Of a DNA stretch of 5,006 bases, positions 1-5,006 are shown in pieces. Every line of letters starts with the position of its first letter. Position 1 is the first letter of the stretch. The notes below the pieces were generated by a model. The model saw only the letters and a list, made by a program, of their open reading frames with translations. It did no database searches and had not been told where the DNA came from. The position numbers were made by a program, and so were the translations under genes. Location of the stretch: NCBI GenBank assembly GCA_900551595.1, contig URWR01000133.1:1-5006 (forward strand), read 5' to 3'. The DNA is from an uncultured Coriobacteriaceae bacterium (GTDB lineage: Bacteria > Actinomycetota > Coriobacteriia > Coriobacteriales > Atopobiaceae).

Positions 1-785
1 GCTTCCATCTCTTTTGCGACGGTAATGGCATTGGCAATACCGTGATCTACATCGTAGGTATCCACCAGAAGCGTGCAGTTCTTAGGACTTGATTTCGCAA
101 AAGCACGAAACGCATCGAGCTCTGTGGGGAATGCCATAACCCATGAATGAGCATGGGTTCCAAAGACAGGAATGCCATAGATGCGGCCCGCAAGGCAATT
201 CGAAGTAGAGCCCGCACCGCCAACATAAGAGGCGCGTGCAACCGCAAGCCCACCATCAGGACCCTGTGCACGACGCAAACCGAAGTCAGAGACGGCATGA
301 CCTTCTGCCGCCTGAACAACACGAGCTGTTTTTGTAGCTACAAGGGTTTGGAAATTCACAAGATTGAGAAGAGCGGTCTCAATAAGCTGACAATCTATAA
401 CAGGGCCTTCGACTCTCAAGAGAGGCTCTCGCGGAAATACCACTTCTCCTTCCGGTACACCCCAAACCGAAATGTGCATACGGAACGTGCGCAAATACTC
501 CAAGAAGGCTGGTTTGAATAGAGGGCCACCACCAGGAGCTTCGAGAGACGAGAGATACTTGATTGACTCTTCATCGAAACGGAAATTCTCAACAAGCTCT
601 GCAACCTGACCTGTTCCACAAGCAACCGCATAGCCGCCATCAAAGGGGCATTCCCTAAAGAAAACGTTAAAGCATGCCTTTGTTTCAGTTAATCCCGATT
701 CAAAAAAGCCCTGAGCCATTGTAAGTTCATATAAGTCGGTATTAAGGGCAACATCAGTCGGTTTTGTTCTATCGGTCAGAGACAT
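1..785 (-). CDS. pncB: Nicotinate phosphoribosyltransferase, 3' end cut by window edge
   Basis: Family role: joins nicotinate and PRPP, with ATP hydrolysis, to give nicotinate mononucleotide in the cytoplasm, the entry step of the Preiss-Handler NAD salvage route. I translated this frame by hand; 261 codons are present and no stop is reached, so the C-terminal part lies outside. Motifs seen: TDLYELTMAQ (residues 16-25), FFRECPF (42-48), DFGLRRAQGPDGG (167-179), a glycine-rich YVGGAGSTSN (187-196), GTHAHSWVM (209-217) and LLVDTYDV (239-246). His213 in THAHSW matches the position of the histidine that is transiently phosphorylated in the Salmonella enzyme. The opening motifs resemble the animal NAPRT/PncB2-type branch more than E. 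coli PncB. The ATG at 785 is backed by an AAAGGAAG ribosome site (793-800) with a 7-base spacer. It starts 39 bases after the 107-residue gene, so co-transcription is likely. The identification is firm; only the missing end is unknown. Confidence 0.94.
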   Translation of the reverse strand, partial: MSLTDRTKPTDVALNTDLYELTMAQGFFESGLTETKACFNVFFRECPFDGGYAVACGTGQVAELVENFRFDEESIKYLSSLEAPGGGPLFKPAFLEYLRTFRMHISVWGVPEGEVVFPREPLLRVEGPVIDCQLIETALLNLVNFQTLVATKTARVVQAAEGHAVSDFGLRRAQGPDGGLAVARASYVGGAGSTSNCLAGRIYGIPVFGTHAHSWVMAFPTELDAFRAFAKSSPKNCTLLVDTYDVDHGIANAITVAKEME

Positions 786-805
786 AACAGGGCTTCCTTT
801 CCATC

Positions 806-831
806 TCTTTAGGAATCTTACGTCCTAAAGA
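806..831 (-). repeat. 9-bp perfect inverted repeat upstream of pncB
   Basis: The arms TCTTTAGGA (806-814) and TCCTAAAGA (823-831) are exact reverse complements around an 8-base loop. The structure spans the stop codon of the 107-residue gene and ends 5 bases before the pncB SD site. No T-run follows on either strand, so a normal intrinsic terminator is unlikely. It could be an mRNA stem-loop shielding the pncB message after processing, or a dyad operator for an NAD-metabolism regulator. I do not recognise it as a known NiaR or NrtR site. Confidence 0.6.
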
Positions 832-1148
832 TTTCCTGTTACTAAATACACCACAAAGGCAAGGACGATAAAGGCCAGAACACCGAGCACAACGCGCTGG
901 GCAACGGGCATGGATAAATCCTCGTCATCCGGTTCCATGAGCTTACGGTTACGTTCTCTGAGCTCTTGGATATGCTTGTCCTGCTCCTGTTGGATGCGTA
1001 CACGTTCACGCTCAGCGCGTAATTTTTTAAGTTCTGCACGTTCTGCTGCTTCGGCGCGAGCGGCGCGCTCTGCTCGCAGTTGCTCCAATTCCGCTCGTTC
1101 AGAATCGGTGAGCGGACCGGAGTCGCGAGCGGTATCGTCTTCGGCCAT
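825..1148 (-). CDS. Hypothetical coiled-coil protein with C-terminal membrane anchor
   Basis: I do not recognise a family. The 107-residue product has three visible parts. There is an acidic, Ser/Asp-rich start (1-17). A highly charged Glu/Arg/Ala segment (about 18-70) follows, with repeats such as AELEQLRAERAARAEAAE that suggest a long helix or coiled coil. After a short acidic linker (EPDDEDLS, 72-79) comes a single hydrophobic helix (about 86-104) ending three residues from the C-terminus. No signal peptide or N-terminal membrane segment is seen. The layout is that of a tail-anchored or single-span protein with its helix in the cytoplasm, which is inference. The start is supported by AAGGGGA with the G-run 6 bases from ATG. 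It lies 28 bases after the radical SAM gene and 39 before pncB, on the same strand. The overlapping Ser-rich plus-strand frame is its antisense shadow. Real gene likely; function unknown. Confidence 0.8.
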   Translation of the reverse strand: MAEDDTARDSGPLTDSERAELEQLRAERAARAEAAERAELKKLRAERERVRIQQEQDKHIQELRERNRKLMEPDDEDLSMPVAQRVVLGVLAFIVLAFVVYLVTGNL

Positions 1149-1176
1149 CTAAATCCCCTTTCTATGGGATGAAAAA

Positions 1177-2181
1177 CTAATTATTCTCAGCACGAGGAAG
1201 CACCCCTGTGGTATCGAATGCTGGCACAAAACTCTCATCTACCGTGCCACCTTCTTGCCAGTATACCGTGGGAAAACCAAGCTCATCTGCATAGGAAAGC
1301 ACTTGTTCGTATTCTGTATCATTTATCCCTCGTGCAAGCTGACCACCATGAGCGCGCATCTCAGCATTTGGCGTGTATTGATTCATAATCGAAAGATCGA
1401 TTTCATCAAGTGCGTCTCCCGCAATATCGTGCACAAGATCCAATACTCGACAGGAATCATCTGCATGGCCTGGAAGTACCAGGTGGCGCACAATAATGCC
1501 GCGCGTAAGGATGCCCTCGGAAGACTCCTGTCTTCCACCCGCACGCTGCAAGCACCGAATCATTTCTTGTAAAGCAGCACCAGCAACAAGAGGATAGTCA
1601 TCCACATGGGAAAGCTTTTTTCCAAGCGCGGCATTGCCATATTTAAAATCTGTAAGCCAAATATCTACCGTTGAAGCACCCAGTTCGCGAACTGCCTCTA
1701 CACGTTCATAGCCGCTCGTGTTGTAAACGATAGGAACTCTAAGCCCTTGTTTGCGCGCCTCAGCAACGGCATTGGGCAACAGATACGCATAGTGTGTTGC
1801 GGTTACCAAATTGATATTAAGGGCGCCTTGCTCCTGTAGCTCGAGCATTATTTCAACCAAGCGCTCGGGCGAAACATCTATGCCGAAGTTGCCTGTTGAT
1901 ATTTCATGGTTCTGACAGTAGATACACTTAAGCGAACAACCGCTGAAAAAGATTGTGCCTGAGCCGGCTTCACCAGATATGGGAGGTTCTTCCCACATAT
2001 GAAGCGCCGCACGGGCAAGACGAAGGGCATCGGTCGCTCCACAAATACCCATCGCACCCGAGCTGCGATTGACACCACATCGACGAGGACAAAGTTCACA
2101 AGCACGAGGAAGATTGCCAGTCAGAAGCTGTAAATCGTTCTTATCGACTGCTGATGCCGTTGTATCCCAGGCGCCAGACAT
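1177..2181 (-). CDS. Radical SAM protein, PflX family (PFL-activase-like)
   Basis: A member of the radical SAM proteins related to pyruvate formate-lyase activating enzymes, of the PflX type (COG1313). With the longer ATG at 2190 it has 337 residues; numbering here uses that form. The SAM-cluster motif is CSLKCIYC (Cys85, Cys89, Cys92), inside the family-like stretch GTIFFSGCSLKCIYCQNHEI. An N-terminal cysteine group, CELCPRRC (Cys31, 34, 38) plus Cys50 in GICG, is typical of this family and could bind a second metal or cluster. Other family-like blocks are LHMWEEPPISG (63-73), VYNTSGYE (155-162), DIWLTDFKYG (176-185), IIVRHLVLPGH (232-242) and SIMNQYTPN (267-275). I prefer the ATG at 2181 (334 residues), because GAAGGG sits 9 bases before it but directly abuts the ATG at 2190. 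The family makes a 5'-deoxyadenosyl radical; its true substrate is unsettled, and no glycyl radical enzyme is in view. Confidence 0.92.
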   Translation of the reverse strand: MSGAWDTTASAVDKNDLQLLTGNLPRACELCPRRCGVNRSSGAMGICGATDALRLARAALHMWEEPPISGEAGSGTIFFSGCSLKCIYCQNHEISTGNFGIDVSPERLVEIMLELQEQGALNINLVTATHYAYLLPNAVAEARKQGLRVPIVYNTSGYERVEAVRELGASTVDIWLTDFKYGNAALGKKLSHVDDYPLVAGAALQEMIRCLQRAGGRQESSEGILTRGIIVRHLVLPGHADDSCRVLDLVHDIAGDALDEIDLSIMNQYTPNAEMRAHGGQLARGINDTEYEQVLSYADELGFPTVYWQEGGTVDESFVPAFDTTGVLPRAENN

Positions 2182-2190
2182 GTCGATCAT

Positions 2191-2196
2191 CCCTTC
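2191..2196 (-). promoter_or_regulatory. Ribosome binding site deciding the radical SAM start
   Basis: GAAGGG on the minus strand has a 9-base spacer to the ATG at 2181 and none to the ATG at 2190, so it favours the shorter product. The same bases can pair with CCCTT just upstream (stem arms 2191-2195 and 2201-2205 on the plus strand), which could hide the site. Confidence 0.6.
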
Positions 2197-2201
2197 AAGT
2201 A

Positions 2202-2225
2202 AGGGCCCTCCAAATGGAAGGCCCT
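2202..2225 (-). other. GC-rich stem-loop between tRNA-Ala and the radical SAM gene
   Basis: In the minus-strand RNA, AGGGCCUUCC pairs with GGAGGGCCCU around an AUUU loop. The stem is ten pairs with one U-G wobble. On the plus strand the same position is a C-A mismatch, so the structure suits leftward RNA. Only UACUUG follows, not a real U-tract, so it would be a weak terminator at best. It ends 5 bases before the GAAGGG ribosome site. It may be a leader stem, an mRNA 5' stabiliser or a partial terminator of the tRNA transcript. Confidence 0.55.
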
Positions 2226-2247
2226 ATCGCGACAAATGCCGCTCACA

Positions 2248-2264
2248 TCTGGAACACGTCCAGA
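2248..2264 (-). other. Stem-loop in the tRNA 3' trailer
   Basis: TCTGGA and TCCAGA form a perfect 6-bp stem with a 5-base loop, starting 13 bases past the mature tRNA end. No T-run follows. It may guide tRNA 3' processing or be chance. Confidence 0.35.
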
Positions 2265-2277
2265 ATCTTTCCGTAGG

Positions 2278-2350
2278 TGGAGACGAAGGGATTTGAACCC
2301 TCGGCCTCTGCCGTGCGAAGGCAGCGCTCTCCCAGCTGAGCTACGTCCCC
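2278..2350 (-). tRNA. tRNA-Ala (anticodon CGC)
   Basis: A full 73-base cloverleaf folds by hand. The acceptor stem GGGGACG pairs with CGTCTCC, including a G3-U70 wobble, the main alanine identity pair. The D arm is GCTC-AGCTGGGA-GAGC. The anticodon stem CTGCC/GGCAG holds the loop TTCGCAC with anticodon CGC (plus-strand 2315-2317), reading Ala codon GCG. The variable loop is five bases (AGGCC). The T arm is GAGGG-TTCAAAT-CCCTT, and the discriminator base is A73. The bases after A73 are CCT, so the terminal CCA is not fully encoded and must be completed by the CCA-adding enzyme. A strong promoter lies just upstream. Peptides read through here, such as the plus-strand frame over 2236-2442 and the minus-strand frame over 2187-2372, are artefacts of the tRNA gene. 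Confidence 0.98.
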
Positions 2351-2370
2351 AGGCAATAAATGCAGTCGAC

Positions 2371-2398
2371 ATTATCTCACACTCTTTAGCGCTGTCAA
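2371..2398 (-). promoter_or_regulatory. Sigma70-type promoter for tRNA-Ala
   Basis: On the minus strand a perfect -35 TTGACA (2393-2398) is followed after 16 bases by the -10 GATAAT (2371-2376, five of six to consensus). The -10 ends 20 bases before the first tRNA base, leaving a 5' leader of roughly a dozen bases to be trimmed. It may also feed the radical SAM gene, the 107-residue gene and pncB, as no other obvious promoter is seen in their short gaps. Confidence 0.85.
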
Positions 2399-2437
2399 AT
2401 TACCCTCACAAACCTCGCGAAACTCAAGATAACCTTG

Positions 2438-2443
2438 TATGAT
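2438..2443 (+). promoter_or_regulatory. Weak candidate -10 box for glnN
   Basis: TATGAT matches five of six bases of the -10 consensus, but the region 16-18 bases upstream (around TCGCGA, 2415-2420) is a poor -35. It is offered only as the best candidate in the region between the two divergent transcription units. If used, the glnN leader would be about 120 bases. Confidence 0.25.
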
Positions 2444-2491
2444 TCCAAACAGAAACGTGCAAGTTCTTTTGATTTTATGCATGCGAAACAA

Positions 2492-2511
2492 AAGGGCGAC
2501 TCGTAACCCTT
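2492..2511 (+). other. Small stem-loop in the glnN leader
   Basis: AAGGG (2492-2496) can pair with CCCTT (2507-2511) around a 10-base loop. It uses up the only SD-like bases before the GTG at 2515, which argues against that codon being the real start. A second short inverted repeat, CGTGT (2514-2518) with ACACG (2527-2531), overlaps the GTG. Both are short and could be chance. Confidence 0.3.
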
Positions 2512-2571
2512 ACCGTGTCAGAGTACACACGTGGCAGAGATGTCACCGAATCGAGAGAAAGCGAGCGGGTA

Positions 2572-4674
2572 ATGCCTAAAAGTAAGGTTACGGAGGAGTT
2601 TGGCAGCAAGGTGTTTAACGACACCGTCATGCAAGAACGTCTCCCAAAACCAACCTACAAAGAGCTTTCACGCGTCATTCATGAAGGCAAACCACTAGAC
2701 CTCGACATTGCAAATGAGGTTGCCCATGCCATGAAGGAGTGGGCTCTCGAGCTTGGTGCAACACACTTTACGCACTGGTTCCAGCCGATGACCGGCATCA
2801 CCGCCGAGAAGCACGACAGCTTCATTTCTCCGACGGCAGACGGCCGCATCATCATGGAATTCTCCGGCAAGGAGCTCATCAAGGGCGAGCCGGATGCTTC
2901 TTCCTTCCCTTCCGGCGGTCTGCGCGCAACGTTTGAAGCCCGCGGCTACACCGCATGGGACCCGACCTCCTACGCATTCATTAAAGATCACTCCCTGTAC
3001 ATTCCTACGGCGTTCTGTTCCTACGGCGGCGAGGTGCTGGAGAAGAAAACCCCGCTGCTGCGCTCCATGGAAGCGTTGAGCGCACAGGCCGTTCGTATCC
3101 TCCGCCTTTTCGGCGACTCCACGACAAAGCGTGTCATCACGACCGTCGGCCCGGAGCAGGAATATTTCCTTGTCGATAAAAAGCTCTACGATGAGCGCCC
3201 GGACCTCATTTACACGGGCCGCACGCTGTTCGGTGCACGCGCACCGAAGGGCCAGGAGCTTGAAGATCATTACTTCGGCGCAATCAAACCGAGAATTGCC
3301 GCGTTCATGCAGGAGCTCGACGAAGAGCTGTGGAAGCTCGGCGTGCTTGCTAAGACAAAGCACAACGAGGTCGCCCCGGCACAGCACGAGTTGGCGCCGA
3401 TCTTCTCCACCACGAACGTTGCGACCGACCACAACCAGCTGACCATGGAGACAATGAAGAACGTTGCGCTCCGCCACGGCCTTGTCTGCCTGCTGCATGA
3501 AAAGCCGTTTGCAGGCGTGAACGGCTCCGGCAAGCACAACAACTGGTCTATTTCCACCGATACCGGCAAGAATCTGTTTGAGCCGGGCAAGCTGCCGCAG
3601 GAAAACGCACAGTTCCTCCTGTTCCTCGCCGCTGTTATCAAGGGTGTTGACGAGTATCAGGATCTGCTGCGTGTCTCCGTCGCTTCCGCAGGCAACGATC
3701 ATCGCCTCGGCGCAAACGAAGCGCCGCCGGCCATCATCTCCATCTTCCTCGGCGACGAGCTTACAGCTATCCTGCACGCCATTGAGACCGGCACGGTCTA
3801 CGGCGGCACACTCCGCGTCAACATGGAGATTGGCGTAAACGTTCTGCCGTCCTTCACAAAGGATACAACGGACAGAAACAGAACCTCCCCGTTCGCTTTC
3901 ACCGGCAACAAGTTCGAGTTCAGAAGCCTCGGCTCGCAGCTCAACATCGCCTGCCCGAACATCATGCTGAACACGATTATCGCCGATGAGCTCGAGCAGT
4001 TCGCAGACGAGCTTGAGGGCAAGAGCGATGATTTCATGTCGGCACTGAACGCACTCATCAAGCGTGTCATCAAAGAGCACAAGCGTATCATCTTTAACGG
4101 CGACGGCTATGCGGACGCTTGGAAGGTCGAAGCTGCAAGACGCGGCCTGACGAACCTGCCGACCACGGTAGACGCACTGCCGCACTACACCGACGAAAAG
4201 AACGTGAAGCTCTTTGCAAAGCATAAGATCTACACCGAAGTCGAGATGCAGTCCAGACAGGACATCATCCTCGAAACGTACGCGAAGACCATCAACATCG
4301 AAGCGCTCACCGCAAGTGATATGGTCAAGCGCGATATTCTCCCCGCTGTTTCCTCTTATGTTGCGGAGCTTGCAAGCGGTGTTGCCACGAAGAAGGCCAT
4401 CAGCGATGACATTCCGTGCGAAGCGGAGCTTGATATCATCAAGCGTCTTTCCGGCCTGCAGGACTGCGCATATAAGAAGCTTGCTGCGCTCGATAACGCC
4501 ATCATCGGCGTGAAGGAAGTCGGCGAAGATCCGATTGAGGTTGCGACCTATTATAAGGATTCCGTCATCACCGCCATGACCGAGCTGAGAGCCGTTGTGG
4601 ACGAGATGGAAACGCTGGTCTCTTCCGATTACTGGCCGTACCCGAGCTACGGCGATCTGATGTTCAGAGTATAA
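2572..4674 (+). CDS. glnN: Type III glutamine synthetase (GSIII)
   Basis: Makes glutamine from glutamate, ammonium and ATP in the cytoplasm; GSIII enzymes are dodecamers of about 700-residue subunits, much larger than GSI or GSII. The ATG at 2572 gives 700 residues. Family blocks, in that numbering, are EFGSKVFND (9-17), THWFQPMTG (67-75), FPSGGLRATFEARGYTAWDP (112-131), the metal/ATP-site GPEQEYF (193-199), KHNEVAPAQHEL (263-274), NGSGKHNNWS (317-326), ANEAPPAI (381-388) and DRNRTSPFAFTGNKFEFRS (434-452). An in-frame GTG at 2515 would add 19 hydrophilic residues. I prefer 2572 because family members usually begin a few residues before FGSKVFN, although its ribosome site (GAGCGGG) is weak. 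A GTG at 2611, after GGAGGAG, would remove the conserved FGSK. Codon use changes sharply between about 2697 and 2787 (see findings). The gene is followed by a strong terminator, then amt. Identity is certain; start and origin are less so. Confidence 0.95.
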   Translation: MPKSKVTEEFGSKVFNDTVMQERLPKPTYKELSRVIHEGKPLDLDIANEVAHAMKEWALELGATHFTHWFQPMTGITAEKHDSFISPTADGRIIMEFSGKELIKGEPDASSFPSGGLRATFEARGYTAWDPTSYAFIKDHSLYIPTAFCSYGGEVLEKKTPLLRSMEALSAQAVRILRLFGDSTTKRVITTVGPEQEYFLVDKKLYDERPDLIYTGRTLFGARAPKGQELEDHYFGAIKPRIAAFMQELDEELWKLGVLAKTKHNEVAPAQHELAPIFSTTNVATDHNQLTMETMKNVALRHGLVCLLHEKPFAGVNGSGKHNNWSISTDTGKNLFEPGKLPQENAQFLLFLAAVIKGVDEYQDLLRVSVASAGNDHRLGANEAPPAIISIFLGDELTAILHAIETGTVYGGTLRVNMEIGVNVLPSFTKDTTDRNRTSPFAFTGNKFEFRSLGSQLNIACPNIMLNTIIADELEQFADELEGKSDDFMSALNALIKRVIKEHKRIIFNGDGYADAWKVEAARRGLTNLPTTVDALPHYTDEKNVKLFAKHKIYTEVEMQSRQDIILETYAKTINIEALTASDMVKRDILPAVSSYVAELASGVATKKAISDDIPCEAELDIIKRLSGLQDCAYKKLAALDNAIIGVKEVGEDPIEVATYYKDSVITAMTELRAVVDEMETLVSSDYWPYPSYGDLMFRV

Positions 4675-4689
4675 GGGGCTTTGAACATA

Positions 4690-4702
4690 CCGTTTCAAAC
4701 GG
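4690..4702. repeat. Short palindrome after glnN
   Basis: CCGTTTCAAACGG is a perfect 13-base palindrome centred on one C. As RNA it would fold as a 4-bp stem with a 5-base loop. Its first eight bases, CCGTTTCA, recur exactly at 4750-4757 in the loop of the downstream terminator. It may be an operator half-site pair for amt or chance. Confidence 0.3.
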
Positions 4703-4731
4703 ACAAGGGATGAAAAATTCAATATAGGCAC

Positions 4732-4788
4732 AAGGGTGTGCACGGGGTTCCGTTTCAGGAACCAAACGTGCACACCCTTTTCTATTTT
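4732..4788 (+). terminator. Strong two-tier intrinsic terminator between glnN and amt
   Basis: The outer stem is 13 perfect pairs: AAGGGTGTGCACG (4732-4744) with CGTGCACACCCTT (4767-4779). Inside it, GGTTCC (4746-4751) pairs with GGAACC (4758-4763) around a GTTTCA loop, with a small G versus AAA internal bulge. A T-rich tract, TTTTCTATTTT (4778-4788), follows. This is a textbook Rho-independent terminator for glnN. Because it ends 36 bases before the amt start, amt must depend on read-through, on regulated anti-termination, or on a promoter within or just before the hairpin. Confidence 0.92.
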
Positions 4789-4824
4789 CAAATCACTAGG
4801 GCTTAAACTTAGGAGGACGAACAT

Positions 4825-5006
4825 ATGACAAGCGAGATCTTCAGCGTCTGGTTTTTGATGGGCGCGGCGCTGGTCTTCTGGATGCAGGCCGGCTTCGCCA
4901 TGGTAGAAACGGGTTTCACCCGTGCAAAAAATGCCGGCAACATTTTGATGAAGAACCTGATGGACTTCTGCATCGGCACCGGTGTATTCATTCTCATCGG
5001 CTTCAG
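4825..5006 (+). CDS. amt: Ammonium transporter, N-terminal part, cut by window edge
   Basis: Amt/MEP/Rh family inner-membrane channel for ammonium; the usual protein has about 11 membrane helices and over 400 residues, of which the first 60 are seen here. The sequence has a first membrane helix (about 6-27, FSVWFLMGAALVFWMQAGFA) and the family stretch QAGFAMVETGFTRAKNAGN (21-39). A second hydrophobic stretch begins at about 49 and runs off the edge. No cleavable signal peptide is apparent, as the first helix is part of the fold. The start is very clear: AGGAGG (4811-4816) lies 8 bases before ATG. The position after glnN makes functional sense, since imported ammonium is the substrate of glutamine synthetase, and a PII gene (glnB/glnK) often follows in such clusters but would lie outside the window. 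Confidence 0.95.
   Translation, partial: MTSEIFSVWFLMGAALVFWMQAGFAMVETGFTRAKNAGNILMKNLMDFCIGTGVFILIGF

Noticed and set aside
147..521. 124-residue plus-strand frame
   Set aside because: It lies antisense to pncB, whose minus-strand translation carries clear NAPRTase motifs; no ribosome site or recognisable domain.
910..1152. Ser/Arg-rich 80-residue plus-strand frame
   Set aside because: The low-complexity serine pattern is the mirror of the Glu/Arg/Ala coiled coil encoded on the minus strand.
1153..1170. 5-bp stem ATCCC/GGGAT that could cover the ribosome site of the 107-residue gene
   Set aside because: Short stem with an 8-base loop; expected by chance near any G-rich ribosome site.
2187..2442. 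Short frames on both strands across the tRNA, giving peptides with RRRDLNPRPLPCEGSALPAE and WGRSSAGRALPSHGRGRGFK
   Set aside because: These are well-known false translations of tRNA genes; the bases are fully explained by the tRNA-Ala cloverleaf.
4710..4727. Five-codon mini-frame (MKNSI) after glnN
   Set aside because: Too short to support, with no proper spacer to a ribosome site; probably chance.
4725..4742. Sigma54-like promoter (AGGCAC ... GTGC) before amt
   Set aside because: The spacing between the GG and GC elements is one base too long for the -24/-12 consensus, and the bases are part of the terminator stem.
2695..4824. 709-codon open frame on the minus strand covering nearly all of glnN
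   Set aside because: Its codons lie exactly opposite glnN codons, so it is open only because the sense gene avoids TTA, CTA and TCA. The product is rich in Arg, Val, Cys and Asp with no family motif, while the plus strand has all GSIII motifs.

Overview
The window holds six genes in two divergent groups. No mobile element, CRISPR array, phage gene or toxin-antitoxin pair is visible. The left half has middling GC and mixed codon use. It carries short-spaced genes with Shine-Dalgarno (SD) sites, an NAPRT-like pncB, a PflX-type radical SAM gene and type III glutamine synthetase. This fits an anaerobic, probably gut or oral, bacterium. I lean weakly toward a Coriobacteriia-like actinobacterium, with a Clostridia- or Negativicutes-like flavour to the right half, but the sequence alone does not settle this.

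Leftward group (minus strand, read from about 2400 down to 1): a strong sigma70-type promoter (-35 TTGACA, -10 GATAAT) drives tRNA-Ala(CGC), complete with the G3-U70 alanine identity pair. Two stem-loops without a clear U-tract follow. Next come a PflX-family radical SAM gene, a 107-residue coiled-coil protein with a C-terminal membrane anchor, and the 5' part of nicotinate phosphoribosyltransferase (pncB), which runs off the left edge. The gaps between the protein genes are 28 and 39 bases and hold no convincing terminator, so tRNA and protein genes may share a transcript.

Rightward group (plus strand, from about 2400 to 5006): a short leader, then a complete type III glutamine synthetase (glnN, about 700 residues), a very strong two-tier intrinsic terminator, and the start of an ammonium transporter gene (amt), cut by the right edge. 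Together these form an ammonium uptake and assimilation module: Amt brings in ammonium and GlnN fixes it into glutamine.

The most notable feature is a sharp change of codon use inside glnN, between about 2697 and 2787. Upstream codons look like the leftward genes (TCA, CTA and CCA are used). Downstream, TTA, CTA and TCA are absent for roughly 660 codons and proline is almost always CCG. This could mark an in-gene recombination or transfer junction, or a chimeric assembly join. I do not see a clearly new multi-gene system here; the findings concern this mosaic junction, RNA structures around the start sites and two genes of unknown role.
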